Assembly: GCA_964612145.1 (NCBI GenBank)
Contig: CAZTBP010000007.1
Span: forward strand, 107,490 to 171,489
DNA: 64,000 nt
Source: JAGNLV01 sp964612145
GTDB lineage: Bacteria > Zixibacteria > MSB-5A5 > GN15 > FEB-12
Direction: 5' to 3'
The notes beneath the pieces were generated by a model. It did no database searches, had not been told where the DNA came from, and worked only from the letters and a program-made list of their open reading frames with translations. The position numbers and the translations under genes were made by a program. Shown piece by piece: positions 46,801 through 54,744 of the stretch. Numbering within the stretch: position 1 is the first letter of the stretch; the number at the start of each line of letters is the position of its first letter.

Positions 46801-49800
46801 GGTGCGCAAACCGGAACGGAAGATGTCCAGCTGCTGTTCAGCGTGACCGCATCTGATCCGGATGCCACGATTCCCGCCCTCGGCGCAGCAGACCTGCCGA
46901 CCGGCGCGATCTTTGTCGATAACGGCGACGGTACCGGGACCTTTGACTGGACACCGGGCTTTACCGACGCCGGTACGTATAACGTGACATTCTTCGCCTC
47001 TGACGGTGTTCTGGCCGATTCTGAGATAGTAGCCATAACAATTAACGATGTCGGCAACCAACCACCCGTTCTCGACTCGATTGGCCCTCAGACGACGGCT
47101 GAGGCGGTTCAGTTGCTGTTTACGGTGACGGCCAGTGATGTCGACGGAACGATTCCGACGCTCGCTGCCACGGGCCTTCCCACCGGAGCGCTGTTTGTGG
47201 ATAACGGTGACGGTTCCGGGACATTTGACTGGACGCCGGATCCCGTCTCGGCGGGCACGTATGACGTGACGTTCTCGGCAACCGATGGACTGGCGAGCGA
47301 CAGCGAAGTCGTGACTATCACCGTGACCGACTCCAATCAGGTGCCGGTCCTGGCGGCGATAGGCTCGCAAATTGTTGATGAGAACGTTCTGCTGAATTTT
47401 GTGGTGACGGCCAGCGATGTCGACGGCGACATTCCGCTGCTGACGGCTGCAACTGTGCCGCCAGGCGCCGTCTTTGCCGATAACGGCGACGGTACGGCCA
47501 GTTTTGACTGGACGCCCACGTTTAGCGATTCCGGTACATACACGACGACTTTTTACGCGACCGACGGCCTCGATCCGGCCCTGGTCGATTCCGAAGTAGT
47601 CACCATAACTGCGAACAACGTGAACCAGCTGCCGGATCTGACCCCGATCGGTACCCAGTCGATAAACGAAGGTGGAACGCTCGCATTCACCACGTTCGCG
47701 ACTGACGCCGACGGCGATACGCCGGTGCTGACCGCCTCAACTCTGCCGGGGACGGCGACTTATGTCGACAGCGGCAACGGTATGGGGTACTTTGAGTGGG
47801 TCACGACGTTTGCCGACGCGGGATCCTATCAGGTGACTTTCTACGCCGCCGACTCAGCCTTCCCGACCGTGATTGACTCCGAGGTTGTGACTATCAATGT
47901 CGGCGAAGTCGGCAACCAGCCGCCGCAGTGGACACTTATAAATGATACAACAGTGAATGAAGGCGGCACGCTGGTGCTCAATGTTTCGGCGACTGATTAT
48001 GAAGGCAACGCGATTTCCCTGGCAGTGAATACTACCATGGAATCGGGCGACTATACGTTCGTTGATAACGGCGACGGTACGGGCGTGTTTACGTACACGC
48101 CGGACTACAAAGATGCCGGATTGGACTCGGTACGGTTTATTGCCAGCGATGACGCCAGCCCGCCGCTTTCGCAGGTTATGAAGATTGCGGTGACAACAGT
48201 CGACGTCAATCAGCCGCCGACATTCGACCCAGCCGGACCGTTCGCGGTCGATGCTGAAGACTCGCTGATATTCACGGTATCGGCCTTTGATTCGACGGAC
48301 GCCGATTCGGGCCGACTCTATCTGTCGATACTGGATCTGCCGTCCGGTGCGACGTTCGTTGACAACGGCGACAACTCCGGTGCCTTCCGATGGGCCCCAA
48401 CACTGGCGCAGGTCGGTGTCGATACGGTCAACTTCGTGGCGGTCGATGACGGCACGCCGGCCCAGACCGGTCAGCTGGCGGTTCAGATAACTGTCCGCAG
48501 CATTGATCAAACACCGGTACTCGATCCGATCGGTCCGCAGCAAATCCTCGAAGGCAATACTTTGACGGTGAATCTCTCGGGCAGCGATCCCGACGGCACG
48601 ATTCCTTCGTTCACCGTCAAGAATCCGCCGGCAAACTCAAGTCTGACGGACAATGGCGATGGAACCGCGGTATGGACATTCTCGCCTAGTTTTGTGCAGT
48701 CGGGCCTGTATTCGGTGGAATTCCGGGCGACCGACGGCAACTCGTTCGACAAGGAAGTTGTCAGTGTGCAGGTGCTTGAGGCCGGCGACCAGCTTCCCAC
48801 CTTCACTTACGTACCGAATCCGAGCGTGGTCGAAAACGACACGCTGGTTGATTCGGTCATGGCCGAGGATCCGGACGGTGATCCGGTTGAGATGCTGATC
48901 GATTCGGCCACGATTCCGCCGAACTTCACCTATACCGATCAGGGCGGCGGTGTTGCGATTTTTGAGTTCACACCTGACTTTACGCAGTCCGGGACGTTCG
49001 TAATCGATGTTATCGTGGCAACCGCCACAGGCAATGATACCACCCAGCTGCTGATAGATGTTATCGAATTCGGTAACAACGACCCGGTATTGGCGTCGAT
49101 AGCCAACCAGACGGTCGCGGAATTCCAAAACCTCTCGTTCACGGTGAATTCGGGCGATATTGATGGAGTCACGCCAATATTGTCGGCGGCGCCTTTGCCC
49201 GCTGGAGCAACCTTTACCGACAACGGTAACGGGAGTGGGACATTCAGCTGGACGCCGGGTGATGTCGCCGGGGATTATACGGTAACGTTCTATGCCAACG
49301 ATGGCGATCCGTCGTTTACAGCGACATCAGCCGATTCACAGGATGTGCTGATCACGGTGACGAACGTTAACCGGAAGCCCGGCGTGTTTGTAACGCCGAC
49401 CGGTGCCGACTTCAATGAAGGTGAGACGGCCCAACTGTCAATTACCGCCTGGGATGATGACGGAACTGTTCCTACCGTTAGTCCGCATCTTCAGGGGGTC
49501 GATTCGCTGGCTACCAATATGACCTACGTTAGCGACTCCACGACGGCCGATGGATTTGTCTACGGCCGGCTGATATTTTCGCCGGACTTTACTCAGGGCA
49601 ACAACGACCCGACCTTCTACTACACTCGAGTGGTTGTGATTGATGCTGAGGATCCGGCTGTGAGTGATTCCTCCGGTACCCAAACCTGGCGGGTCTTTGA
49701 CGTACCGCAGGCGCCGGTGTTGAGCTTCCCGGATGGCCCGGGGCCGTTCAGTCTGGTCGAGGGTGATACGCTCTCGTTCCGGGTATCAGCATCTGATCCG

Positions 49801-50496
49801 GATGCTGAGGGTATCCCGACCTTACGGGCTGAGAACCTGCCGGCGAATGCGACCAGCAGTGTGGCCGTGAACACCATTACTATAACTTTCACACCGGACT
49901 TCACCCAGGCCGGCAGTTACCAGGTCCGAGTGATCGCCACCGATCCGGGTACCTCGGGTTTGACGGACACGGCTTTGATTGACATCACGGTGACCGAGGC
50001 CGGCAATCAGACGCCGACGTTTACCAGCACGCACGCTGACACCGTCATAGTCTATGTTGGTGTAACGCATACGACTACGGTGACAGCGGAGGACCTGGAC
50101 GGTGACCCGATGACGTTGTCGGCAGCGCCCATCATGACCGGTGGCAGTTTCTTCGATTATGGAGACGGCACGGGCGATTATGTGATCGATCCGGATCTGG
50201 GAGACGTTAATACCTATACCGAGGTTCTGTTTACGGTCACGGATTCTCCTGCCGGCGCAAGCTCCTCAATGACAATAACTTATTGGGTCCTAAGCTTTAC
50301 CCGCGGAGATCTCGACGGCAACAGCACGTATACGATGAATGATATTGTGTACATTTCCAATTACCTGTTCCGTGGCGGCGACGCGCCGCAGCCGATGTCG
50401 GCTGGGGATGTTGATCTCAACGGCACTGTTGAGATTTCGGATCTTGTGTATTTGATTAACTTCCTGTACAAATCGGGGCCGCGTCCGCCGCAATAA
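43837..50496 (+). CDS. Giant secreted protein with ~19 tandem Ig/cadherin-like modules and terminal dockerin
   Basis: A 2,219-residue exported protein. Two GTG codons lie in tandem; the one at 43837 is 7 bases from GGAGG and is preferred over 43834. The signal peptide ends near AFAQ (about residue 30). Next come an unrecognised N-terminal domain, a fibronectin-like domain (about 130-225; VTYHVYRRSALS) and an IPT/TIG domain (about 230-320; ISPDSGLTLGGQTITISGSGF). About 19 modules related to those of the previous gene follow. The first nine or ten are close to consensus (DNGDGTGTFDWTPGF), and later ones diverge progressively. A dockerin ends the protein (GDLDGNSTYTMNDIVYI and GDVDLNGTVEISDLVYLI). 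It starts 57 bases after the first giant, so both probably share a transcript, which ends at the terminator at 50527-50556. Confidence 0.9.
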   Translation: MRSKNRRRLIGLSALTALLLALLPLSAFAQGSIFGSVTNSDATTPANGEMSFFGFLDDTDEELRIETSTGAGYDNGNWFDDFQNYLTEAPGNPYDYHFFNIANGEGFHLEGLIPDNSFQQEDIQLAAVTWPAKPVGVTGSALSSGSVLLEWNGTTGVTYHVYRRSALSNGSFFRLDNTAGSLTDPGTADSFFVDNTVDGASSYEYLVIAEDGSGNYSQHSDVITVNSATNAAPVVTAISPDSGLTLGGQTITISGSGFDPAGVTADLGGFAVTGITVVSPYEITGTTGAGTAGTVDVTVTNTASTLSGTLAGAFTYVQNSPPVLATIGAQAVTEGNLLTITPSATDADADIPVMSTSTLPSGATFVDNGDGTGTFEWTPGFLESGSYSVTFYATDAVVPSLVDSEQVAITVNDAGNQLPVLAAIGAQSTTEDVNLTFGVSATDAESTPALTTSALPGTATFVDNGDGTGTFDWTPDFTDAGTYDVTFYATDDSTAVDSEIVSITVNDAGNQSPVLAAIGSQSTTENVQLLFGVSASDADGTIPTLTTSTLPGTATFVDNGDGTGAFDWTPSFTDAGTYSVTFYASDGVAIDSEVVSITVNDAGNQAPVLATIGAQSTTEGIQLLFGVSASDVDGTIPALTATNLPTGASFVDNGDGTGTFDWTPGFTDAGSYDVTFTASDGSLTDDEIVTITVNEAGNQAPILDSIGAQSGTEGVQLLFGVSASDPDATIPSLTATNLPTGATFVDNGDGIGTFDWTPGFTDAGTYSVTFTASDGSLTDNEIVDITILDAGNQAPVLDPIGSQSTTEGVQLLFGVTASDADGTIPALSTSTLPTGATFTDNGDGTGTFDWTPAFTDAGTYPVTFYASDGGASDSEVVDIVVNEAGNQAPVLDPIGAQATTEGVQLLVNVTSSDPDGTLPELTATGLPTGAIFVDNGDGTGTFDWTPGFTDAGTYSVTFFADDGLALDSEVVAIDVLESGNQPPVLDPIGAQTGTEDVQLLFSVTASDPDATIPALGAADLPTGAIFVDNGDGTGTFDWTPGFTDAGTYNVTFFASDGVLADSEIVAITINDVGNQPPVLDSIGPQTTAEAVQLLFTVTASDVDGTIPTLAATGLPTGALFVDNGDGSGTFDWTPDPVSAGTYDVTFSATDGLASDSEVVTITVTDSNQVPVLAAIGSQIVDENVLLNFVVTASDVDGDIPLLTAATVPPGAVFADNGDGTASFDWTPTFSDSGTYTTTFYATDGLDPALVDSEVVTITANNVNQLPDLTPIGTQSINEGGTLAFTTFATDADGDTPVLTASTLPGTATYVDSGNGMGYFEWVTTFADAGSYQVTFYAADSAFPTVIDSEVVTINVGEVGNQPPQWTLINDTTVNEGGTLVLNVSATDYEGNAISLAVNTTMESGDYTFVDNGDGTGVFTYTPDYKDAGLDSVRFIASDDASPPLSQVMKIAVTTVDVNQPPTFDPAGPFAVDAEDSLIFTVSAFDSTDADSGRLYLSILDLPSGATFVDNGDNSGAFRWAPTLAQVGVDTVNFVAVDDGTPAQTGQLAVQITVRSIDQTPVLDPIGPQQILEGNTLTVNLSGSDPDGTIPSFTVKNPPANSSLTDNGDGTAVWTFSPSFVQSGLYSVEFRATDGNSFDKEVVSVQVLEAGDQLPTFTYVPNPSVVENDTLVDSVMAEDPDGDPVEMLIDSATIPPNFTYTDQGGGVAIFEFTPDFTQSGTFVIDVIVATATGNDTTQLLIDVIEFGNNDPVLASIANQTVAEFQNLSFTVNSGDIDGVTPILSAAPLPAGATFTDNGNGSGTFSWTPGDVAGDYTVTFYANDGDPSFTATSADSQDVLITVTNVNRKPGVFVTPTGADFNEGETAQLSITAWDDDGTVPTVSPHLQGVDSLATNMTYVSDSTTADGFVYGRLIFSPDFTQGNNDPTFYYTRVVVIDAEDPAVSDSSGTQTWRVFDVPQAPVLSFPDGPGPFSLVEGDTLSFRVSASDPDAEGIPTLRAENLPANATSSVAVNTITITFTPDFTQAGSYQVRVIATDPGTSGLTDTALIDITVTEAGNQTPTFTSTHADTVIVYVGVTHTTTVTAEDLDGDPMTLSAAPIMTGGSFFDYGDGTGDYVIDPDLGDVNTYTEVLFTVTDSPAGASSSMTITYWVLSFTRGDLDGNSTYTMNDIVYISNYLFRGGDAPQPMSAGDVDLNGTVEISDLVYLINFLYKSGPRPPQ
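44800..50280 (+). repeat. Array of ~19 tandem modules with a conservation gradient
   Basis: Modules of about 270-290 bases. Modules 1-10 keep the PVLxxIG and NGDGTG(T/A)FDWTP signatures. Modules 11-19 keep only parts of them, with changed openings such as QWTLINDTTVNEGGTL and longer lengths. Confidence 0.85.
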
Positions 50497-50526
50497 TTGC
50501 GTCGATCAGGCCCGAAAAGTCGACTA

Positions 50527-50556
50527 AAAGCCGCCCTGTTTGGGCGGCTTTTTTTT
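50527..50556 (+). terminator. Rho-independent terminator after the second giant gene
   Basis: A ten-base-pair stem (AAAGCCGCCC at 50527-50536 with GGGCGGCTTT at 50542-50551) runs into a row of eight T. Confidence 0.92.
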
Positions 50557-50612
50557 GTTGCTTTGCAGTGGTGTGTGATGTTTGATTTCCGTTTCTGACA
50601 GGGGAAAAACCC

Positions 50613-50641
50613 TTGACAGAAAGGCAATATAAGGGTATATA
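50613..50641 (+). promoter_or_regulatory. Strong promoter of the BNR-repeat dockerin protein gene
   Basis: A perfect TTGACA at 50613-50618, a 17-base spacer and TATATA at 50636-50641. Transcription would start near 50648. Confidence 0.7.
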
Positions 50642-50647
50642 TACGAT

Positions 50648-51074
50648 AGCTTTCGCGGAAGTGGTATGGTTGGCAAAAACACATTTAGTGGTCTTGCAGT
50701 TTTCTCTCTTGACGCATTGTCGTAACTCATAATAGTTTTTTACCAACGAGTGGAGTACGCAGTGCTTCGCCATGCTGCTTTGAATACGAAGAACTCTATT
50801 CGTAGTAATACGCTTGCTTCAACACACTTGCAAAAGGACGAATAACCGGTCACATACTGCTTCGGGATCGCGTGTGTCGTATTCACGGTTTCCCGGGCGC
50901 AAATCTGAAGGGAGGTGTGTCCACAAAGAGTTGACTTACGTTTGCACTTGCAACGGAACCCTGCCGGTCATCGGGACTCGATGACGGGAATCAGGGTTCA
51001 CTATGTTCAGTAACTTTTGGTAACGTGTAATGAATACGTTGGGAACACTCTCAAACTCTCGAAAGGAGTTGCGA
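50648..51074 (+). other. Very long 5' leader with a prominent hairpin
   Basis: About 427 bases without a gene. At 50956-50999 an outer stem GAACCCTG/CAGGGTTC encloses an inner ten-pair stem with a single G-G mismatch and a five-base loop. It has no T run and lies about 75 bases before the start codon, so it looks like a leader element rather than a terminator. A smaller repeat, TACGAA/TTCGTA, lies near 50785-50805. I cannot assign a known RNA class. Confidence 0.5.
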
Positions 51075-54000
51075 ATGACAAGGAAGATTACCTCAGTAGC
51101 AGCTCTCTCCTTGCTCTTGCTCGCCTTCGTGGGATCGACGGCTTTTGCGGCCGAAGAAGCCCCGGCTCGGCGGGTAATCGATCCGATCGTCTACAAGTCT
51201 CTCCAGTACTCGTTCCCGGATGCGAATCTGGATCTGGACAACCGCAGCGCGACTCGTACGCAGCCGCGGCAGGAGCTTGGCTCCACGTCCCCGAGCCAGT
51301 CGCCCGGTGCGTCTGTTGGTGACACTTGGTATGACTATCAGCATAACGGCACGATCGGCCGTATGATCAATTTTGCGAACGACCCGGTGGGCGTTCAGGA
51401 TTTCGTTCACTTTGCGTGGATGCATCTCCCGGGTGCGGTTATCTCCGATGCTCGTACGCCCCAGTACCAGAACTACAACCTGACCGCTCAGTCCTTCGGC
51501 ACGAAGGTCGACATTGTGGCCGATGATGATTACTCCGGTTACGTCGGCCTCCGTACGACCAGTGACGGGCGTGCCATCGTGGGCGCTCACAACGTGGCTG
51601 CTGCCGGTGACGGCGCAAACAGCCCGCAGTTCTGGTGGGATTTTGGCGCCGGTAGCAGCTTCTTTGGTTTCACCACCGATGTGCCGCGTTCGATTCAGAA
51701 CTACCAGGCTCAGGCTACGCCCAACTCGGTCATTTGGCCGAAGTTTGCGTATTCTGAGGTTCCGAGCGGCGATACCGCCGTTCACGTAATCGCTCAGGCC
51801 TCGTTGCCGGACGCCGGCGACCCGCAGGCCATTTACTACTTCCGTGGCGCCGGTAGTGACGCCTCCGGTATCACCTGGGCCAACCCGCCCTACGTGATCG
51901 ACTCCATCTACGATCTGTCGCACGATATTGATGCCAACGACGCCGGCAAGGTGGCCATGGTTTGGACCGCCAACCTGCCGTGTGATCCGGCCGATCCGGA
52001 CACCGCGTCGGGCTTCGAGTGTCGTCAGTTCGTCCAGTGGGACAACGATGTGTACTACCAGATCTCAAATGACAACGGTCTCACCTGGCAGCCGCGTGTC
52101 AACCTGACGAACAACATTTCGTCGGAAGGCACAGAGACAGGTGACTATCGGATGTACCGTCCGTACACTGATATGTCCTGTCTGCTCGACAGCAACGGCG
52201 ACCTCCACGTCACGTGGGGTGCTCGCTTCTGGCCGGCCGATGCCAACTCCGGTGGCGATGCCGGTCTGCTGCGTGGTCGTATTTTCCACTGGTCGGAGAA
52301 CCAGCCTTACATCCGTACGGCTCACTCGGCCGACTGGGATCAGACGACCTGTAACGGTGGTGCCTGGCAGCTGAACGCCTCGAAGATGCAGATCTCCGAG
52401 TGTAACGGCCGCTTCTACCTCCTGTTTGTCCAGTTCAACGACATCCCGAACGGCGTCGAAGATGACTGTGCCGACGAAGGTAACCCGGGCTTCCCGTCGG
52501 GTTCCGCCAACGGTGAACTCTATGTCACGATCTCCGAAGACGGTGGTCTGACCTGGGATCAGGCCCGTAACCTGACCAACAGCCGTACGCCGGGTTGTGA
52601 CTCGGTTGGTGGTACCGGTGGTCCGTGTGAAAGCGATCACTGGCCGTCGATGGCTCCGTTCGGTACTAACGTTGCCCTGGCCGGCGGCGACAACGTGACT
52701 GACGTTGTGGTTCCGGCTCCGGGCGCCGACAATGGTTTCTACCTTGATGTCCAGTACATCAACGACCCGTCGGCCGGTGGTATCGTGCAGAACGAAGGTA
52801 CCTGGCAGAACTCTCAGGTTCGCTGGTTCCGTCTGGCCTGTGTCGAAGCCGTCACGGCTCCGAACCCGGTCTTCAGCCCGACTGAAGTTGGCTTCCCGAC
52901 CTGGACGAAGCACGGTCAGCAGCGTGATGTCAACCTGCTGATTGAGAACCTTGGTAACGCTGCGTACAGCTACTCCACGACCGTTGAAGAAGACAACGGC
53001 GCCTCGGGCTGGCTGTCCATTTCCGGCTTCGGCGGCAACGTCGGCTTTGGTGTGAACAACACCGAGACCGGTCTGCTGAGCCTGAACACCGGTGGCGTGA
53101 TCAACAGCCCGGGCACTGTCGAAATAGTGAACGGTCGTGTGATCTTCACCGGCGGCGGCCTGACCGACACCATAAGTGTCGACCTCGTCGTTGCTGATAC
53201 GGTGTACCCGCCGGAAATCGATACCATTGAGACCCCGTGCCTGGCGCTCGCCGTGCTCAACAACGGCAGCTTCGGTAACCAGGGTGTCGGTGGTGTGAAC
53301 ATGGACTATGTCGCGGCCGGTGACTGTGATCCGGACGCCGACGCGTACCTCTATGACGGTTCGCCGGTCCTTGGCTGGACTGACGGTGGTCCTGACACCT
53401 CCATGTACTGGTCGGTCTTTGGCAACACCTACCTGTCAGACGTTGGTTTCGTTCAGGTCTCCAACAGCGAGAGCGCTGTTGTCGGCGTGAATGAAGAGTA
53501 CACCGCGAAGTTCCTCTCTGGTGACTCCACCATGGTCATCGAGAAGACCTGGTTTGCGCCGCAGGATGCTGATTCGTGTGAATTCATCATTCAGTGCCTG
53601 AAGCTGTATGCGGAAGATGGCTTGACCAAGAACAACATCGTATTCGGTGAAGTGCTTGACTGGGATGTCCCGGCCGACTCCGGTTCCGACAACGGTTCCG
53701 GCTTCGACGATTCGAAGAACCTGATCTGGCAGTATGGCGCCGAGTACAACCAGGATGATTCGACTGAGTGTCAGGAAAGTGATGCTCGCTTCGCCGGTAT
53801 CCGCATGGTTGCTATGTTCACCAAGGGTGCGTCCTATGCTTCTGAGCCGGGTCCGTACGGTGCCTACACGGTCGATAACCCGACCTATGTCTACGGCAAC
53901 GATCTGGGCTTCGTGAAGGGTGATCTTTATCAGTTGATGGAGAGCAAGGCCGGTTACTCGATTTATACGTCGGCTAATCCGGACTCGACCTTCACCGACC

Positions 54001-54386
54001 TGCATTCCGGTATGACGTTCGTCCAGAACCACACGCTGGCCGCGGGTGACACGCTTGTCGTGTACATCGCCCTGGTCACGCAGCAGAACGGTACAGAGAA
54101 TGACTTTGTCGCTTTGACCGACGCTGCTTATCAGTGGACCTGTGACAACATCATCCCGGATCCTCCGGGCTGTGGTTGCTGTCAGACTCGTGGTGACTTC
54201 AACTCCGACGGTGGCGTCAACGTCTCTGACTTGACGGCGTTGGTTGACTTCCTGTTCCGTGGTGGTGCTGCGGCTACCTGTCCGGAGCATGGTGACGTGA
54301 ATGGTGACGGCGGCACAAACGTGTCTGACCTGACCTATCTCGTTGACTTCCTGTTCCGTGGTGGTCCGCCGCCTCCGGGTTGCTAA
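51075..54386 (+). CDS. Secreted BNR/sialidase-type repeat protein with terminal dockerin
   Basis: A 1,103-residue exported protein. The ATG at 51075 (MTRKITSVAALS) has GGAG at good distance; the upstream in-frame ATG at 51030 would add 15 unconserved residues before the signal peptide. The signal peptide ends near AFAA. Two Asp-box (BNR) motifs are clear, ISNDNGLTWQPRVNLT and ISEDGGLTWDQARNLT, in the first half, consistent with a beta-propeller. No catalytic sialidase residues can be assigned. A beta-rich middle and C-terminal half follows, and then a perfect dockerin pair (GDFNSDGGVNVSDLTALVDF, GDVNGDGGTNVSDLTYLVDF). Codon choice is highly restricted, as in the 853-residue protein, suggesting abundant expression. 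A strong terminator follows at 54430. Confidence 0.88.
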   Translation: MTRKITSVAALSLLLLAFVGSTAFAAEEAPARRVIDPIVYKSLQYSFPDANLDLDNRSATRTQPRQELGSTSPSQSPGASVGDTWYDYQHNGTIGRMINFANDPVGVQDFVHFAWMHLPGAVISDARTPQYQNYNLTAQSFGTKVDIVADDDYSGYVGLRTTSDGRAIVGAHNVAAAGDGANSPQFWWDFGAGSSFFGFTTDVPRSIQNYQAQATPNSVIWPKFAYSEVPSGDTAVHVIAQASLPDAGDPQAIYYFRGAGSDASGITWANPPYVIDSIYDLSHDIDANDAGKVAMVWTANLPCDPADPDTASGFECRQFVQWDNDVYYQISNDNGLTWQPRVNLTNNISSEGTETGDYRMYRPYTDMSCLLDSNGDLHVTWGARFWPADANSGGDAGLLRGRIFHWSENQPYIRTAHSADWDQTTCNGGAWQLNASKMQISECNGRFYLLFVQFNDIPNGVEDDCADEGNPGFPSGSANGELYVTISEDGGLTWDQARNLTNSRTPGCDSVGGTGGPCESDHWPSMAPFGTNVALAGGDNVTDVVVPAPGADNGFYLDVQYINDPSAGGIVQNEGTWQNSQVRWFRLACVEAVTAPNPVFSPTEVGFPTWTKHGQQRDVNLLIENLGNAAYSYSTTVEEDNGASGWLSISGFGGNVGFGVNNTETGLLSLNTGGVINSPGTVEIVNGRVIFTGGGLTDTISVDLVVADTVYPPEIDTIETPCLALAVLNNGSFGNQGVGGVNMDYVAAGDCDPDADAYLYDGSPVLGWTDGGPDTSMYWSVFGNTYLSDVGFVQVSNSESAVVGVNEEYTAKFLSGDSTMVIEKTWFAPQDADSCEFIIQCLKLYAEDGLTKNNIVFGEVLDWDVPADSGSDNGSGFDDSKNLIWQYGAEYNQDDSTECQESDARFAGIRMVAMFTKGASYASEPGPYGAYTVDNPTYVYGNDLGFVKGDLYQLMESKAGYSIYTSANPDSTFTDLHSGMTFVQNHTLAAGDTLVVYIALVTQQNGTENDFVALTDAAYQWTCDNIIPDPPGCGCCQTRGDFNSDGGVNVSDLTALVDFLFRGGAAATCPEHGDVNGDGGTNVSDLTYLVDFLFRGGPPPPGC

Positions 54387-54429
54387 GGCAACGCTAATAA
54401 ATTGAGCGTCTGACGCTCATGCCTATAGA

Positions 54430-54462
54430 GGCCGCCCCGACTGATCGGGGCGGCCTTTTTTT
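54430..54462 (+). terminator. Rho-independent terminator
   Basis: An 11-base-pair GC-rich stem (54430-54440 with 54445-54455) and seven T. Confidence 0.93.
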
Positions 54463-54464
54463 GC

Positions 54465-54492
54465 TTGGAAAATCGCGCGGATGTCCTATATT
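54465..54492 (+). promoter_or_regulatory. Putative promoter of the subtilisin gene
   Basis: TTGGAA at 54465-54470, a 16-base spacer and TATATT at 54487-54492, immediately after the previous terminator. The leader would be about 245 bases. The rest of the interval to 54744 holds no gene that I can see. Confidence 0.5.
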
Positions 54493-54744
54493 CTTAGTGA
54501 AAAGACATCCGTCAACAGTCGCTATTTTTTAGACACGATATGAGCCGAAACCGCCGATTTCCTCACCACTATCACAGATTACTACTGGTACTGCTGCTTC
54601 TAGCCGATAAGTAGATAGCAGATGCGTCTTTGTCTGGCCTGAAAGAGATTACCGGAGGGGCGGGTGAACGTCCACGACTCCGGGAATGTTATAGACTGTA
54701 GCAAGAAAATTCAGCTATTCATTTACAGATAAAGGAGAAGTAGA

